Positions 1-11,790 of a stretch of DNA of 64,000 bases are shown here, one piece after another. Positions within the stretch are counted from its first letter, which is position 1. Each line of letters starts with the position of its first letter. The notes under the pieces were generated by a model. It made no database searches, had not been told where the DNA came from, and worked only from the letters and a program-made list of their open reading frames with translations. The position numbers and the translations under genes are program-made. The stretch comes from Trogon surrucura (lineage: Eukaryota; Chordata; Aves; Trogoniformes; Trogonidae), in the NCBI GenBank assembly GCA_020746105.1, contig CM036617.1:172388412-172452411 (forward strand), in the 5' to 3' direction.

Positions 1-639
1 TGTTCATGCAAAAGTGTTTCAAGTTTCAATCGAGAAATTTCAAACAAGTGATTGAGGACTCTGTGTTTCCACCACCCCGGCAGAGTGAAGGGACTGCATG
101 GCTGGTGGTGGCCCTTGGTGATTCGTGCTTGGACCGATGAAGGGAGAGTGGGATCCTAGGCAGAGATGTGTAGGGAAAGTGGCTCCTGTCCACACCTCTA
201 GCAGCCTTCAGGTAGAGATTAGGTGATGGTCCCACTCAGGCTGGGAGTGGCCTGTGCACTGAATATTATTGCCTGCTGAAAAAAGCATAACAGAGCAACT
301 GTGCAAGTGCTTTATAGCATGGTCATGCCAGGAATGCGAGATGATGCAAAGGTGTGCTACGGGCACTTTTGCCATATTCCATCGCTGCCTTTTCCCCTGC
401 CCCACAATGCGTGTGCACTGACTCTGCTGTACCACATTGCCTGGATGAGAAATCAGTCACACACCTAAGCAGACCTTTGGTTTTCAGAGAACAAAATGAA
501 AGCTAATCAAATGTTGTAAAAGCGCTGTGTGACCAGCTGGAGCTCCTGCCCTCTGAGGGCTAAGGCGTGGTTGCAGGGTGGAGTACGTAAAGTTTGTTTT
601 GGAGGGGGACACACAGCCCATTTAGTCTGATCTCCTGCT
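1..639. other. Unique non-coding sequence, no gene seen
   Basis: I see no gene, repeat or RNA here. The two short minus-strand open frames (26-235 and 208-435) overlap each other in different frames and match no family I recognise. Composition is moderately balanced and there is no low-complexity tract. Confidence 0.5.
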
Positions 640-905
640 CAGACTAGAATTTAGGGGGAGAGGGCGGTATGGCAGGGGGAGCCCACCCCTTTCCATAAGG
701 GTTGCCAGATTGAGTGTGCAAGGCACCAACCATGCGCAGGACGGCTCCAGCCACGAAGGGGCGGTGTTGGGGCTCGCAAAGGCACGGGCGGTGCTGGCAG
801 CAAATTCGGGGGACTCCTGGGGGAAAATAGACAGACCGGTTCTGAATCGCTCAAGCCACAGGGCCAATCACAGACACACAGAAGCTTTCGTGGGCGCTAG
901 CCTGG
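640..905. promoter_or_regulatory. CpG-rich block, candidate promoter or CpG island
   Basis: The block holds about 13 CpG dinucleotides in roughly 250 bp, far denser than its AT-rich, CpG-poor surroundings. It contains three GGGCGG-type Sp/KLF boxes (near 662, 758-764 and 785-791) and a CATGCGCAG stretch near 731 that resembles an NRF1 half-site. An NF-Y-like CCAAT box in the context GCCAATCA lies at 863-870. There is no TATA box. Unrecognised open frames run on both strands (622-867 and 651-854 minus, 710-994 plus), as expected in GC-rich DNA, and I do not call any of them a gene. The motifs are visible in the sequence; promoter function is inferred. An old GC-rich repeat remnant is the main alternative. 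Confidence 0.35.
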
Positions 906-1144
906 GTTTTTGCAAACTCAGGCCAGTTTGTGTCTTTGAACAGAAAGAAACCCCACAGGTTTGCTGCTGCAGAGTGGCTGAAGATAGAGTGTAGAGTGGG
1001 CCCTTTGTTGTTGGGGTTTTTTATTTATTTTTTTAAAAAACCTAGATTATTCCCTTTACATTTCAGGGTTAAACAAAATCGGATCTTGAAATGAAATGCA
1101 GAGGAAGAAGAGAGAACATGAATGTTGATCAATTAAAAGTATTG

Positions 1145-1180
1145 GTATCTAACCTGTACATTTACTCTTGCAGGTAAGAC
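1145..1180 (+). other. Possible recursive (ratchet) splice site
   Basis: The string TTTACTCTTGCAG|GTAAGAC at 1,161-1,180 joins a 3' splice acceptor directly to a consensus 5' donor (CAG|GTAAG at 1,171-1,178). A branch-point-like TATCTAAC lies about 20 nt upstream, at 1,147-1,154. This is the layout of zero-length-exon recursive splice sites in very long vertebrate introns. The pyrimidine tract is short, and the motif can arise by chance in 64 kb, so function depends on the window lying inside a plus-strand intron. Confidence 0.18.
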
Positions 1181-3791
1181 TCTCAAGGCAGTCTCAGAAA
1201 GCTTTTAACCGGATTTGATGTGCATTCTTTTCCTTGCTGTGGCTTTACAGAAGAGTTCTTTAGGGCTACAGCTGCCCAGTTTTACCAGCCCTGTAACTTC
1301 TCATATCAACAGCCTTCCATGTATTTTATAGTAGACTTTGTAGTCACCACATGCCACAGAAACATTTTTGACCACTTGCAACATTCAGACAAGCTGCACT
1401 GTATTCATCATCCTATTCTGGGAAGACCTACAGAATGGAAAGGTCACACAAAATCTTACAAAAGTGTTCTGAAGCATGTCTTACTGCTGCTTTGGATGCA
1501 AAGGGATCGTTAATATACCACGTAGCAGCGTCTGGAAAGAATTGTGCATGAAATGACAGAGGAAGGTTCCTCATAAATTGCTGCCCATGCTATAATTTCA
1601 TGAGATAAATATGATGCTTTTTTATATACGCTTACTTTTAGTTCCATGCATTCAGCTTTGGAAGGCTTGTAAATTACCACTTTATTAATTAGTTTGCTAC
1701 TGAAATACTTTTTTTTTTTTTAAGAAAGAAAAAAGACTCTGTAATTAAACATTCAGGTTTACAAATCCTCCACAACATTTCAACCCTCTGTTTTCATTGT
1801 ACTGCCAGAAGAGTCGAAACACAAGCTTGTCCTCTCACCTCTCACGAGGAGCTCTGTTCTCTTGTAACAGCTGTTAGCGGAAGCTGAGGGGCGGTCGTGT
1901 TTATCTTGAGAAGAATTTTTGGCAGGGCTCACTCCTGAAGTTTGGGTTCAAATATTCCTCTGTCTCAAAACGAGTATCTGGTTGGGGGGAAGGACAGGCT
2001 GCGTGGAAGTGAGTGAAAGTGATGAAAAAGTGGTGAACCTGTCTCAGGGACCACCGCAAAGTAAAACTCTGGGTAACTGGGAAGTTAGCTGAAATTAGAG
2101 CCCCATTGACAAACGAACCAGCTCGAAAGTGGCTGCCAAAACCCAGGAGTTTCAGAAAAATGTGTTCTGCAATGGTCATGGAAGGGAGATGTCATTACTG
2201 ATCATGTTGTGAAAGGTCAAAGTTCAGAATGGATAGGGATAGACTTTGGTGTCCAACCCTGCAGGTGCTCTGTGTTCATGGGCAAGGTCACGTAGTCCAT
2301 CTGTCTGATTCAAAGTCCACTGAAATAGAGAAAATATAGCCCCCTGCTGACTTTGGCCATGATCTTAGCATGGAGAGGTTTGAAAAGTCACCTCCTGCTG
2401 CTGTCTACAGACATGCAAACATTGTTTTGTTGCCAAAGTGAGAGGCTGCCTACATTTCTTTCTTCTAAGCTCAGCATCAGTAACCTACACTTTCTCAAGA
2501 AAATGAAATGAAGTAGGTGTTACCTGCTTCTGCTTCCCCTGGATGACAGTCTCACCTTTATCTGGAAAAGAAGACACAAGACGAAAAAGAAAACAGGAGA
2601 AAGAGCACAAGAAAAAATATTGCTGGATGTGATAAGTGGCCTGGTGGGGTGGCACACTGAAACAGACCAAGAGGAGTCTAGAGAGGGAAAGGGTGCTGTA
2701 AGTAAAATCCACCATTGCTGAGAAGGCTCTACTGTTGATCAAAATAGTAAAAAATTACACCTAGACCTGCAGATGAACATTTCTTGAGTGTGCTGGCCGT
2801 CAGGAGCACATTCCCTACTTCCTTGGGCGCCTGCAGGGTTAGAGCAGGACATTTCCTGAGGAGCAGCCCCAGACATTCCTGTGGGGGAACTGAAATGCGG
2901 AGAGGTCTCCCTGCTGCACTCAATATTGCTGCTCGGCTGGGTCGACCGGGAATCTGCACCAAAAGGAAAAGGCTTTCTGACAGGTGGCGGGTTAGCCAGC
3001 AGGCAGAGCCAAACCACTGTTCTGTAGCTGTCAAGGGTGCCCAAAACCTTCACAAGCCAGACAGTGAAATGAATTCTTGCAGCCAATTGTTTAAAGATCT
3101 AACAAAAAAGTCTGATTATGCTATAAGATGTCTGAACTTCAGAAATTATTAGGATATTAGTGTGTCAGACTCTATAGAGAACTCATGTAAGCATTTTGAG
3201 CAGACCACTTTTTTGATAGGCGAAATAAAGCCTTTGTGTATATTTTAATTTTTAGTAAATGAATCTAGCTTTTCCAAAATACTGAAGTGACTACGTCCAT
3301 TTAAATGATTGTTGTTCTTCCTCCACCCTCCAAATACTCAGCACTCATGAGCTGCACCACCCAGCCTGTGACTGCTCCTTTCTTTTCAGTTGTTTCTGAG
3401 GGCTTTTTCACAGATTGAAGAGATTTGGAGAGAGTCAAACTTCCTTGTAAATATTTCTCTCTCTCTTTCGGCCTTTTTTATCATAGCCAGCTTTGCCACT
3501 TTCATAGTTCAGTATGTGCCTACATGCTGCAACAATAAAATACAAAACATTATACAGAAAGGCAGGATGACTTGATTACCTTCACTATAGCCATCTGCTA
3601 GGGTCAGCTCAGCCTGGTCCGGTGGACTGGTCAAATACTTCAATAGTAGAACAATATTTTAGGTATCATAGTGAGCATCTAGTAGCTAATCTATTGTTAC
3701 AGTTTTGGAAGCAGGGTAGAATGTAATTTTTAATGTCTTGAAGTCTGTCTGTAATATCTCTCTGTAATACCTATCTGTCTAGTCTTTTCAA

Positions 3792-3810
3792 AAAGCAATC
3801 AGATTGCTTT
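3792..3810. repeat. Short perfect hairpin, 8-bp stem
   Basis: AAAGCAAT at 3,792-3,799 and ATTGCTTT at 3,803-3,810 are exact reverse complements separated by three bases. The stem is too short to call an RNA gene and could be chance. Confidence 0.4.
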
Positions 3811-4079
3811 CTGGGAGCCTTTCTCTCAGCTTCTCACTGATGGGGACCTTCAGCTTCAGGAAACTTTTTCTCCACCACAGAACACAGAATAACATTTACA
3901 AACTCTCAAAGGAAAAGAAAACTATGTCTGCCTTCCCTAGTGGCAGTTTTTTCTTACTGGATTCAGAGCAGTCTGGAATCTCTCGAGGAAACAAAACTCA
4001 ATGGCTTGTTGCCATTTGTTTAGACGTTACTGAGGGCCTAAGCATTTCTCTCCAGCAGACTGGCTTTCCCTAGCTGCGC

Positions 4080-4099
4080 TTTTTTTTTTTTTTTTTTTT
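4080..4099. repeat. Poly-T tract (20 T)
   Basis: This is an uninterrupted run of 20 T followed by CCCC. No retroposon body is recognisable on either side, so it is a simple homopolymer rather than a demonstrable poly(A) tail. Confidence 0.9.
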
Positions 4100-6492
4100 C
4101 CCCTTGAGATTTCATCACAGAACTGACAGCAAGTGGAAATGATGGCTTCCTCTGGGATGCCTGGCAAACCTCACATCCAAGGGGGAATGAGAGCAATCCT
4201 GGAAGCACTTCTTGGTTTGTTCAGTCGAATTAGATGTCTTTAGTCTCTAGGGTACTGCAGGATGCTCCTTGTTCCTGGTTGTCCAAATGGGGTGGCTGTG
4301 GGGTGGGAGGAGGAGGAAGGGGGTGCTTCATGAAATAGCTGCCCACCAACCTTGGAACCAGAGCAATTCGCATCGGTGAAGCAAAAGGGAAGCGAGAGCT
4401 GGTGGGTGATAGGGCCCTGTCCCCACAAGCCGTCAGGGCATTGTCTAGGCATGTATTTAGACCAAGAGTTTGGAAAGTGCTTGCTGGATCTGCCAGCAAG
4501 GGCTAACCACTGCCTGGCTGGGAAGGACTGTGCACATTTTTAAGAAGGAGATGGTTTGTTCTTATTTAGCCATGTCTCATATACGGGAGACAGCATAATA
4601 GCACAGCGTGGCTAATTGCTCACATCTGGATCCCTGCTGAAAATGTACGGCGGTGTGTATGCAGTTTCAGTGGAAGAGGCATGATTTACTGTTCTTGGAA
4701 GCAGTAGAAGGTTAGTAAGTACAAAACAGACATACTCCAAGTAGTAACTACAGCCCAGAGCTCTCCACCCTTTTGTTCCATGCACACCCGCACACGTACA
4801 CACACGCATAACTGGGCTGCCAGAGGACTCTCGCTTTCAGAGTCTTTTTGTTAAAATAAAAGCAGAAAAGGAAGTCCATGTGTAAAGGCTATGATAGTCA
4901 CAGACATTGTTTATTATCGGAGCCACATAGTCCTGAATCTTGAAATTTAAATAACATGAAAATAAACCACTTCATGCTTGCTGTTTCTACTACTATAGTA
5001 ATAGCAGTGGCTACCTCTAGCACATTATTTTCTACCAGAGCATCACTGTGAAAGCAGCTGCAGAGGCACAGGATTCATCCTGTGGGAGCTGTTGTTCTCC
5101 CTCCCATGAGGGGAGGATCCTGAACCTGTGTAATATCTGTGAAATTCTGTAAATTTTGTCTGTGGGACTAAGTGGGCTAGGAGGACCTTGACATCTGTTC
5201 TGTTTTATGCACTATTGTTATGTGTTTATATGTTCTGTTCTGTGTGCTAACAATTGTAATTTGAATGTGTGTACTAACTTTGAAGATTGTATGTGAAAAC
5301 AGGAGTATCCCCTCCAGCATGATTTCCGTGTATGAAGGGATCCTCTTCCCTTTCTCCCACCCCATGTCCCTGTAATGTAATCTTTTCCTCAGTATTAATT
5401 CAGTAATCACATAAATGTGTTTACGTACATATTAGGCCCACTCTTAAGTTTTTACTTAGGTCATACTTGCTTATCCTGTTTCTTATTGTCTGTTATGAAA
5501 GACGAGGAAGGAGAACCAATTATGAAACTGAGTAAGAAGACAGTAATTAAAATGAAACATATAGTAGTTCCAGAAATGATTCTGAGATTAATTTATAAAT
5601 ATATCTTTTTTTTTTTTCCCCCTCTGGTGTTTTTCCCAGTAATCAGTAAATCAGTTCCTGACAGCATCCATCTACAAAGTCATCCCCTCATTCTGGAATC
5701 CAATTTGTTTAACAATCAAAAATTACAAAACCCCTCCCTATCCCCTGACTTCTCCCATCTTGTCTTTCTCCACCTGTAATTGTCTCTTCTCACACATCTC
5801 ACTGTTACTGATTGACCAACTGCCAGATTTACCTTCTGCCAGATTAATACTTTTCCTCTAAAAACCTGGAAGAGAATTTTTGCATATAAATTCTGCTTAA
5901 GATTATAATTACAGCAATCTGCGCAACTAGGTAGATTACTTCTCTTTGTTTTCTGCAGACAAGTGCTGCCACAAATCTTTCAGCTCTGCCACACACAGAC
6001 AGGCTTTTATTTCGTATTGTTTCAAATTATTTCTATATAAAACTCAGTACACCATCTGAATTTTCAGATTTTTAAAATAACCGTCCTTACTGCTTTCTGA
6101 GTTTGTTTAACTTATTTGCTAGTAGCTCCTAGCTTGAATGGATGTAGGCAACTGCTTATTTTATTGACAGGTTTTGTTCTGAAATAGCAAGACATTGACT
6201 TGGGTTACTGTGTAGCATACCCCTCGTCTTGCAAGGAATTCACATCTTTTGTGAGAGAAAAAAAAAAATCCAGGTCAACACTTTGTTTGTTTAAGTCTAC
6301 ACAGCATGATATTTACAGTGCAAAGTTGTAGCTAGAGATGAAAGAAATGGAGTTGGATGTAATTTAAAAGCTCTCTAATCTTCTCTTAGCAATTATTTCA
6401 CCCTTGATCTTCCTGTGGGTACAGATTGGAGAGCGAGAGTGCCAGCTGCTTGTTTGTGGGCAAACAGATTAATGTTTGACTTCTGGTACCAC
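4100..6492. other. Unique non-coding sequence
   Basis: No supported gene. An imperfect 35-bp tandem duplication sits at about 5,196-5,264, where TGTTCTGTT recurs at 5,196 and 5,231 followed by diverged copies. It explains the repetitive look of the minus-strand frame at 5,177-5,410. Other frames (5,417-5,779 plus; 4,230-4,499 and 4,612-4,809 minus) are unrecognised. Confidence 0.5.
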
Positions 6493-6495
6493 TGA

Positions 6496-6702
6496 ACTAA
6501 TGGCCTGAGTGTCCTGATCGACTCTAATCCAGATCATCTCATCGACCAGGAGGAGGTGCCCAGTGCCACATCAGTGAAGCTGATAGGTGTTGGCGATGGT
6601 GTCACCCACCTGGATGTGTCACACTGTCTCCATGCTCCAAAGGGATCTGGACATTGTGCAGGAGGACAGATGTCAGTGGTGCAAACCCCACTGAGCTTTT
6701 AA
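6496..6702 (+). pseudogene. Open segment with an actin-like GDGVTH motif, possible gene fragment
   Basis: Between a TGA at 6,493 and a TAA at 6,700 one frame stays open for 68 codons without an early ATG. It encodes GDGVTH at 6,592-6,609. That hexapeptide is the core of the second phosphate-binding loop of the actin/ARP fold (DSGDGVTH in family members). Some 36 bp further on, in a shifted frame, lies a stretch reading like RLDI-type actin sequence (around 6,648-6,660). The rest does not look like actin by eye. It could be a badly decayed retrocopy of an actin or ARP gene, or a coincidence. Local GC content is higher than the flanks. I make no functional claim. Confidence 0.15.
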
Positions 6703-7586
6703 CTACTGCTTTGTATTAAATTCTTTCCTGCAGCTCTTGGTCTCAGTCAGTGAAAGAGCATGGTCTCCCAGTTACCTCCTTACTGTTTGTTTCCTTTTCT
6801 CCCTCTGTCCTTTCCTTGTTTCTTTCTTTTACCTTTTCTGTATGCATGTGTGAGTCTGTCTCCTCTGTTAATTTTCCTCTGCTTCTTCCCTTGCTTCAGC
6901 ACTTTATTTCTTGGCACCAGAAAAAAAGTTGCAAAAATGGGGCATGAAAATATGCCTTGTGAATAGTTAGAAGAATGAATGCTCTGAAGGTGTAGGAGTG
7001 GCTGCAAAGCCTGATCACGCTTTGAATGTGGCTGGAGACACTTGCAGAGCTGGCTGCAGGGCAAGTAACCAGTGGTACCAAGGGACCAAACTCAATAACC
7101 ATAGCAGATCCTTCCAGACTCCTCTCGTTTTAGTCTGGACCGTCAGTTTTACGCAGTTTAGGCCAAAGCAAAACCTCATAAGCAACGCTTCTAACAGTTA
7201 CATGCAATTAAAGAGTCAAATGCTATGGGCAGTAGTCCAGAAATAGTAGTTTTCAGTGTTTATAGGGTCTCAAGGGCCCCGCATCCTTTAAACAGTACCA
7301 AACAGAACGTTACTCACCCAGTTTTGTGGCAGTATGACAGTTTTCCAGCTACAGGCATTCTTGGCACTTATATGTCAACTATCATCCAAGGGAGGAAACT
7401 CTGACCAGCACAGTTACTGTATGTAGCATTCAACATGTTGTTTTCTTCAAATGTGGCTTCCTCATGAACGTGTCCTATTTGGCAATAGGTAGAGCAGCAG
7501 AGGTGAGTTCTTGTGACATGAGCTGAGTAACAGAAAATACAGAATGTGTCACAGCAGAAACTACAAGGACAGTTCTGGCCAACTGT

Positions 7587-7620
7587 ATTTTTTTTCTTTT
7601 TTCCTTTTTTTTTTTTTTTT
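7587..7620. repeat. T-rich low-complexity tract
   Basis: 34 bases are nearly all T with a few C interruptions, ending in a run of about 16 T. No element body abuts it. Confidence 0.85.
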
Positions 7621-10463
7621 AATTTGAGAAGACCTTTTCTTTGTCTTCAAAGACTTCACAATGAAAAAAACAACCCTGTAGTATTGGCTTAGTTCCTGGG
7701 ACTGGATTTTTGCAGTATGAACTGGAGACACTGAGGAAAAAAAAGATAATCAAGACTGTAAGGCTGGAAACCACCATGTCCTCTTCCTGAAAAACTAAAA
7801 TAAGAGTTAGGAGTTTTGTAGGCTTGTTTCACTTGAATCACTCACAGAAAAAAATTACAACACCAGGACTGAATGCTACTCTTGGGCAGGAACACAGAGT
7901 ATTGAATAGCTAAGTATAAACAGCATATATAAAAGAAAAAAAGTCTTTTATTCAGTGTGTACATTTTTACCAATTGCTGTTAAGTGTTGCAGAGATTTTA
8001 TTTGTTCTTGACCCTCTATGGGAAAAAGCAAAGTAAACCAAAAAAGCCCTTCTTCCATCCAGTGTTATAAGATTGAAAGCATTTGTTTCTTGGAGAAGAA
8101 TGATTTTCATCTCTTATATCCTTCCAAATACCACATTCCACAAATTCAAGAACACCAGAAATTGAATTACTGATATTTATTCAAGGAACCACAAAAATGC
8201 TCGGACCTTTCAACCACTAGTATTGTGATCAGTGTGGCTCCTATCTGAGTGCTGATGGTGAAAATGATGACTTATTTTAAAAATAAAAAGTAGCATTCCA
8301 GACACTCCCATCTTGGTTGAAAATATAAAGAATTGCTACTGCAATAAAAGCTCCAGTTAAAAATAAACCTTTACTTTCTTTCCATTAAAGGCAACTGAAA
8401 AACTCCCAAACTGTCTTAACTGTGGATTTTTTTTAAAAAAACTTCTCGTTATTATTAATTGGCAAAGTAGCTAAAAAAGTCTCATGGGAAATGAACTCGT
8501 ATCTGAAAAAAAAAGGAATATAGTGCCATTTCAACTGGATGGCATTTCTAATATAAGCAAAATGAAACAGAGAGACAGAGAGATTTATCTTAAAGTTGCC
8601 TGTGATTGTGGGGTGGAGGTCATAATTGTATTCTGCAGGTATGTGTTAAAACAGGCTTGCCCAATCGGACAGAGTAAGTTCATGAACTATGGCTCTATAC
8701 ATCAAATTACACCCAGTCAGACCATCCCGACTTGATCTCTAGCTGTCTAATGCAGTTAACGGTTAGTTGCTGATATATGGGAAAACTACTCCAAAGACAT
8801 AGAGAACTAGAAGTCCAATAACCATAACTAAACCTAAATAAGAGCTCAACTCGCCAAGCCAGAATGTGCATGGAGAGAGAATGTATCCAACAACGGAGCA
8901 GGAAAACTACTCATATCCTATGAGTTTGTGTCTGTACCGATGACAAAAACACTCTTCTGGTTGCCAAATAGTAAGAGATGGTGCATGCATTAGTAGTAAG
9001 GAGGCTGGTGTGAGGTTAAAAAAAGGCAAATAGTGAGGAACTTTAGGAAAATTTATGCTGTGACACCATGGGTATAAGTTATTCATCCCAATGGGCAATG
9101 TGGGGAGAAAGTACCTTGACTTTAGAGCAGATCTCAGCATATACAAGATAAAAATAAGTGTTTACGTGAATTTCTGTATGCTCTTTGGTCACTATTTTCC
9201 AGTGAGTTAAGGAGACAGCAGTAGTGGTTCCACTGTTCAAGGTGCACTGAACTAATTTTTCTTCATTATAAAAAGTTAATTTTAACTGTAATTTTCAAAA
9301 GAGAGCTTTTCAGCACTTGCGTGACAGGATTCTGGCAAGTTCTTCACCCAGACGGAATATGCACTATTCCACGAACATGCCCCAGTCCCAGATATGTCAG
9401 TCTTAAATGCTTATAATTTGGATTTCCAGAATAAGTAATCTTACTTTATCTTATTTCAAGGTAAGATGGTAGATTCACAAATGTTTTCCATTCATTCTCA
9501 TTCCTTAGTGCTTCAGAGAAGAGGAAGCAACTAGGCAATGAGTGAAAGAGCAGGAGCAGCCTTGCAGACAACATTACCTGCACAGTTGTGCTCATTTTTC
9601 ATGCTGAGTTGCACAGCCTGTCCCAGCTCCTCTTTGGTGCTCAGGACTCTTCTGCCCAGTGCAGGAGATAAAAGGAGAAATTAAGGAACAAAATAAATTT
9701 CGGTTCTTCTGCAACAAGTGTGATATCCCAGCTTTCAGCATTTCTTGCAAAAGATGTAGGTTTTTCTAGATTTATTGTGCCTAACTATATTAGGCACTTA
9801 TGGACTAGGAAGCATAAATTTTGTTTTTTTCTTTATCACCTCTGTCCTTCCATATACTTTCTCCTGCTGCATAGGCTACACCTGGATAGCTGTCTTAAGA
9901 CAGAGTTCCCTTGCACAGGAGACTGGACTATTAGCTGTATGAGGTGTCCAGAAAAAGGGACTCTAGGCTGCTGTGCAGCTATTTCAGTGTTTCTTTCTTG
10001 GATATTTCATGACTTAAAGGTCTAGGACAAAACAGAAAGAGGACACAAAAACTGCATAGAAGGACAGGAAAAAAATTGAACAAAAAATTATTTAGTTGCA
10101 AGTTTTGGAAGAAGGCGCACAAAGAGGGATCAGAAGATCCTTAGTCTTTTTCTTAGACTTTTCCGAAGGACTCAAAGGGATTTTGTGGCGTTTATTGTAA
10201 CCATGGCGGTCCCTGAGTTACTGCACTGAGGTCTGGAGGAAAATACTTACCCTGCAACAAAGAGTGGATGGAGAGGGAGAATAGATTTATGTTTTTCTAT
10301 TTTTCTTCTTTCTCTTCTGAACTTCTTCAGGAAAAGTTCATTTTTACACTCCAGAAAAATCTATCTTCTGAGCTTTAAAGTCATTCTGCTAGTCTGGAGG
10401 CCTCAATTCTAGGAAAAGTTATAGACCCACCTCACTGACTGACTAAGAATCAATAACAGTGAC

Positions 10464-10490
10464 AGCAACAACAACAGCAACAACAACAAA
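10464..10490. repeat. (CAA)n microsatellite
   Basis: About nine imperfect CAA units with CAG interruptions. The minus-strand frame over it (10,409-10,621) gains an artefactual polyleucine stretch from this repeat. Confidence 0.85.
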
Positions 10491-11731
10491 AGTATAAAAG
10501 ACTCATGTTCAGTATATTCCACTACCTTTTCAATTCCTTTGTAAACAGGAAAATATTGATCATTTTCTGTGTGTAAAAGTACCAAAGTTATTTTATTTTC
10601 ATCACCTGCATAGTTGTGCATATGTGAGAAATGAAAACAAGAAAAAGCAACTGTAAAAATAATTAGAAGTTGGAGTTAGTTTTTATAGTTCCTTTCATAG
10701 TTACTTCTTCTTCGTGTCTCAGAAAACCACAAAAGGAATCTTTGATCCCAGTTGGTCTAATGAAGTGATAAATTAGGTCTTCATTACTTATTCCTCTGGC
10801 AGTTCTTTGGGCAAATGGAAAACACCTATAAAGCCAAACATTTTGGTCTGTAAGGGTAAAGGCTTTTATTATAGCTAGAAATAAAAGGTATGTGCAACAC
10901 AGTAAAAGAGTAGAGTTTTTTGTGTTTTTTTTTTTCTTTAATTGGAGGCTGTTGATGTGCTCAGCTCATTTTTGGTATTAGCTCAAACACCCTTTGGGTA
11001 CTTTATGATGGCTTATTCAAAAATAATCCCACTGACCTACGCAGGAATGACTCATAACACTAGTGACTAGCCAGTGATATTTAAGTAATCACAATAGAAG
11101 AGTGTTGGAAGAACTCTGTGCTGCTTTGGCCTCTCTACCACTGTTTGGAACATATTTCAGTTATTCTTATGATGTTTTAATCTGATATTCTGAAAATAGC
11201 CCTAGAAGTGTGACTTTGTAGAGGAGACATAGCAAAATATACTAATACAATAAAATACTTCAGACTATTTAAAATAGTTATTTATGGGGATATTGCACTG
11301 AATGAACATTATTTTTTCTTTTTTTTTTTAAATAAATCTTATATATTTCGGTGTTTTATATAGATGCATGAAAACCAGCTGGTTAACTTCAAAAGCCCAG
11401 TCTTGATGCAAACATCTGAAAGTCTCCTGACACCCTAAAGCTTATCCTTGACTCTTTTGATAGAGCCTTTTTATTTTCTAAGTATGATGTGCTTTTTTGT
11501 CCTGATTCAACCACAGTCACCTTTCAAGTAAGTTCTAATCATCCATTATTTTAAACTTTAAAAACTTGCTTACCCTACTGAAGTCAATAAGCATCATTCT
11601 CTAGCATGTGTTTATGGTAGAAATAGTAAAGACGAAACAGTTTTCTTTTTAAAGTAATACAAACTCTTACATTATTTTCTTTCCTGTTTTTTATACAAAG
11701 CCTAAGAAAAAAATCTCTGCATATACTGGGT

Positions 11732-11790
11732 TTATATATATACACTATATATATATATACACTCTCTCTCTCTATATATATATATATACT
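11732..11790. repeat. Compound (TA)n-(TC)n-(TA)n microsatellite
   Basis: A TA array, a short CACT interruption, a second TA array, a (CT)5-6 block and a third TA array follow one another in 59 bp. Such compound dinucleotide arrays are typically length-polymorphic. Confidence 0.9.

Larger units (their letters stand above)
906..4079. other. Unique non-coding sequence with minor simple tracts
   Basis: No gene is supported. A T/A-rich patch lies at 1,009-1,040 and a T-run at about 1,710-1,722. The 2,729-3,152 interval is open on both strands (minus 2,739-3,086 and 2,729-3,034; plus 2,784-3,152), but the frames are mutually overlapping and unrecognised. A small perfect hairpin at 3,792-3,810 and a possible splice ratchet point near 1,173 are listed separately. 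Confidence 0.5.
6703..11731. other. Unique AT-rich non-coding sequence
   Basis: No gene is supported across about 5 kb. The plus-strand pair at 6,750-6,947 and 6,760-6,966 and the minus pair at 6,780-7,064 and 6,896-7,102 are overlapping frames of one pyrimidine-rich stretch. Frames at 8,484-8,735, 8,907-9,146 and 9,720-10,025 are unrecognised. Embedded simple repeats (7,587-7,620 and 10,464-10,490) are listed separately. Confidence 0.5.

Noticed and set aside
8634-8647. CTGCAG|GTATGT as a second recursive splice site
   Set aside because: The donor half is acceptable, but no convincing pyrimidine tract or branch point precedes it.
10409-10621. Minus-strand frame with a polyleucine stretch resembling a signal or membrane segment
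   Set aside because: The leucines are the antisense translation of the (CAA)n microsatellite at 10,464-10,490.
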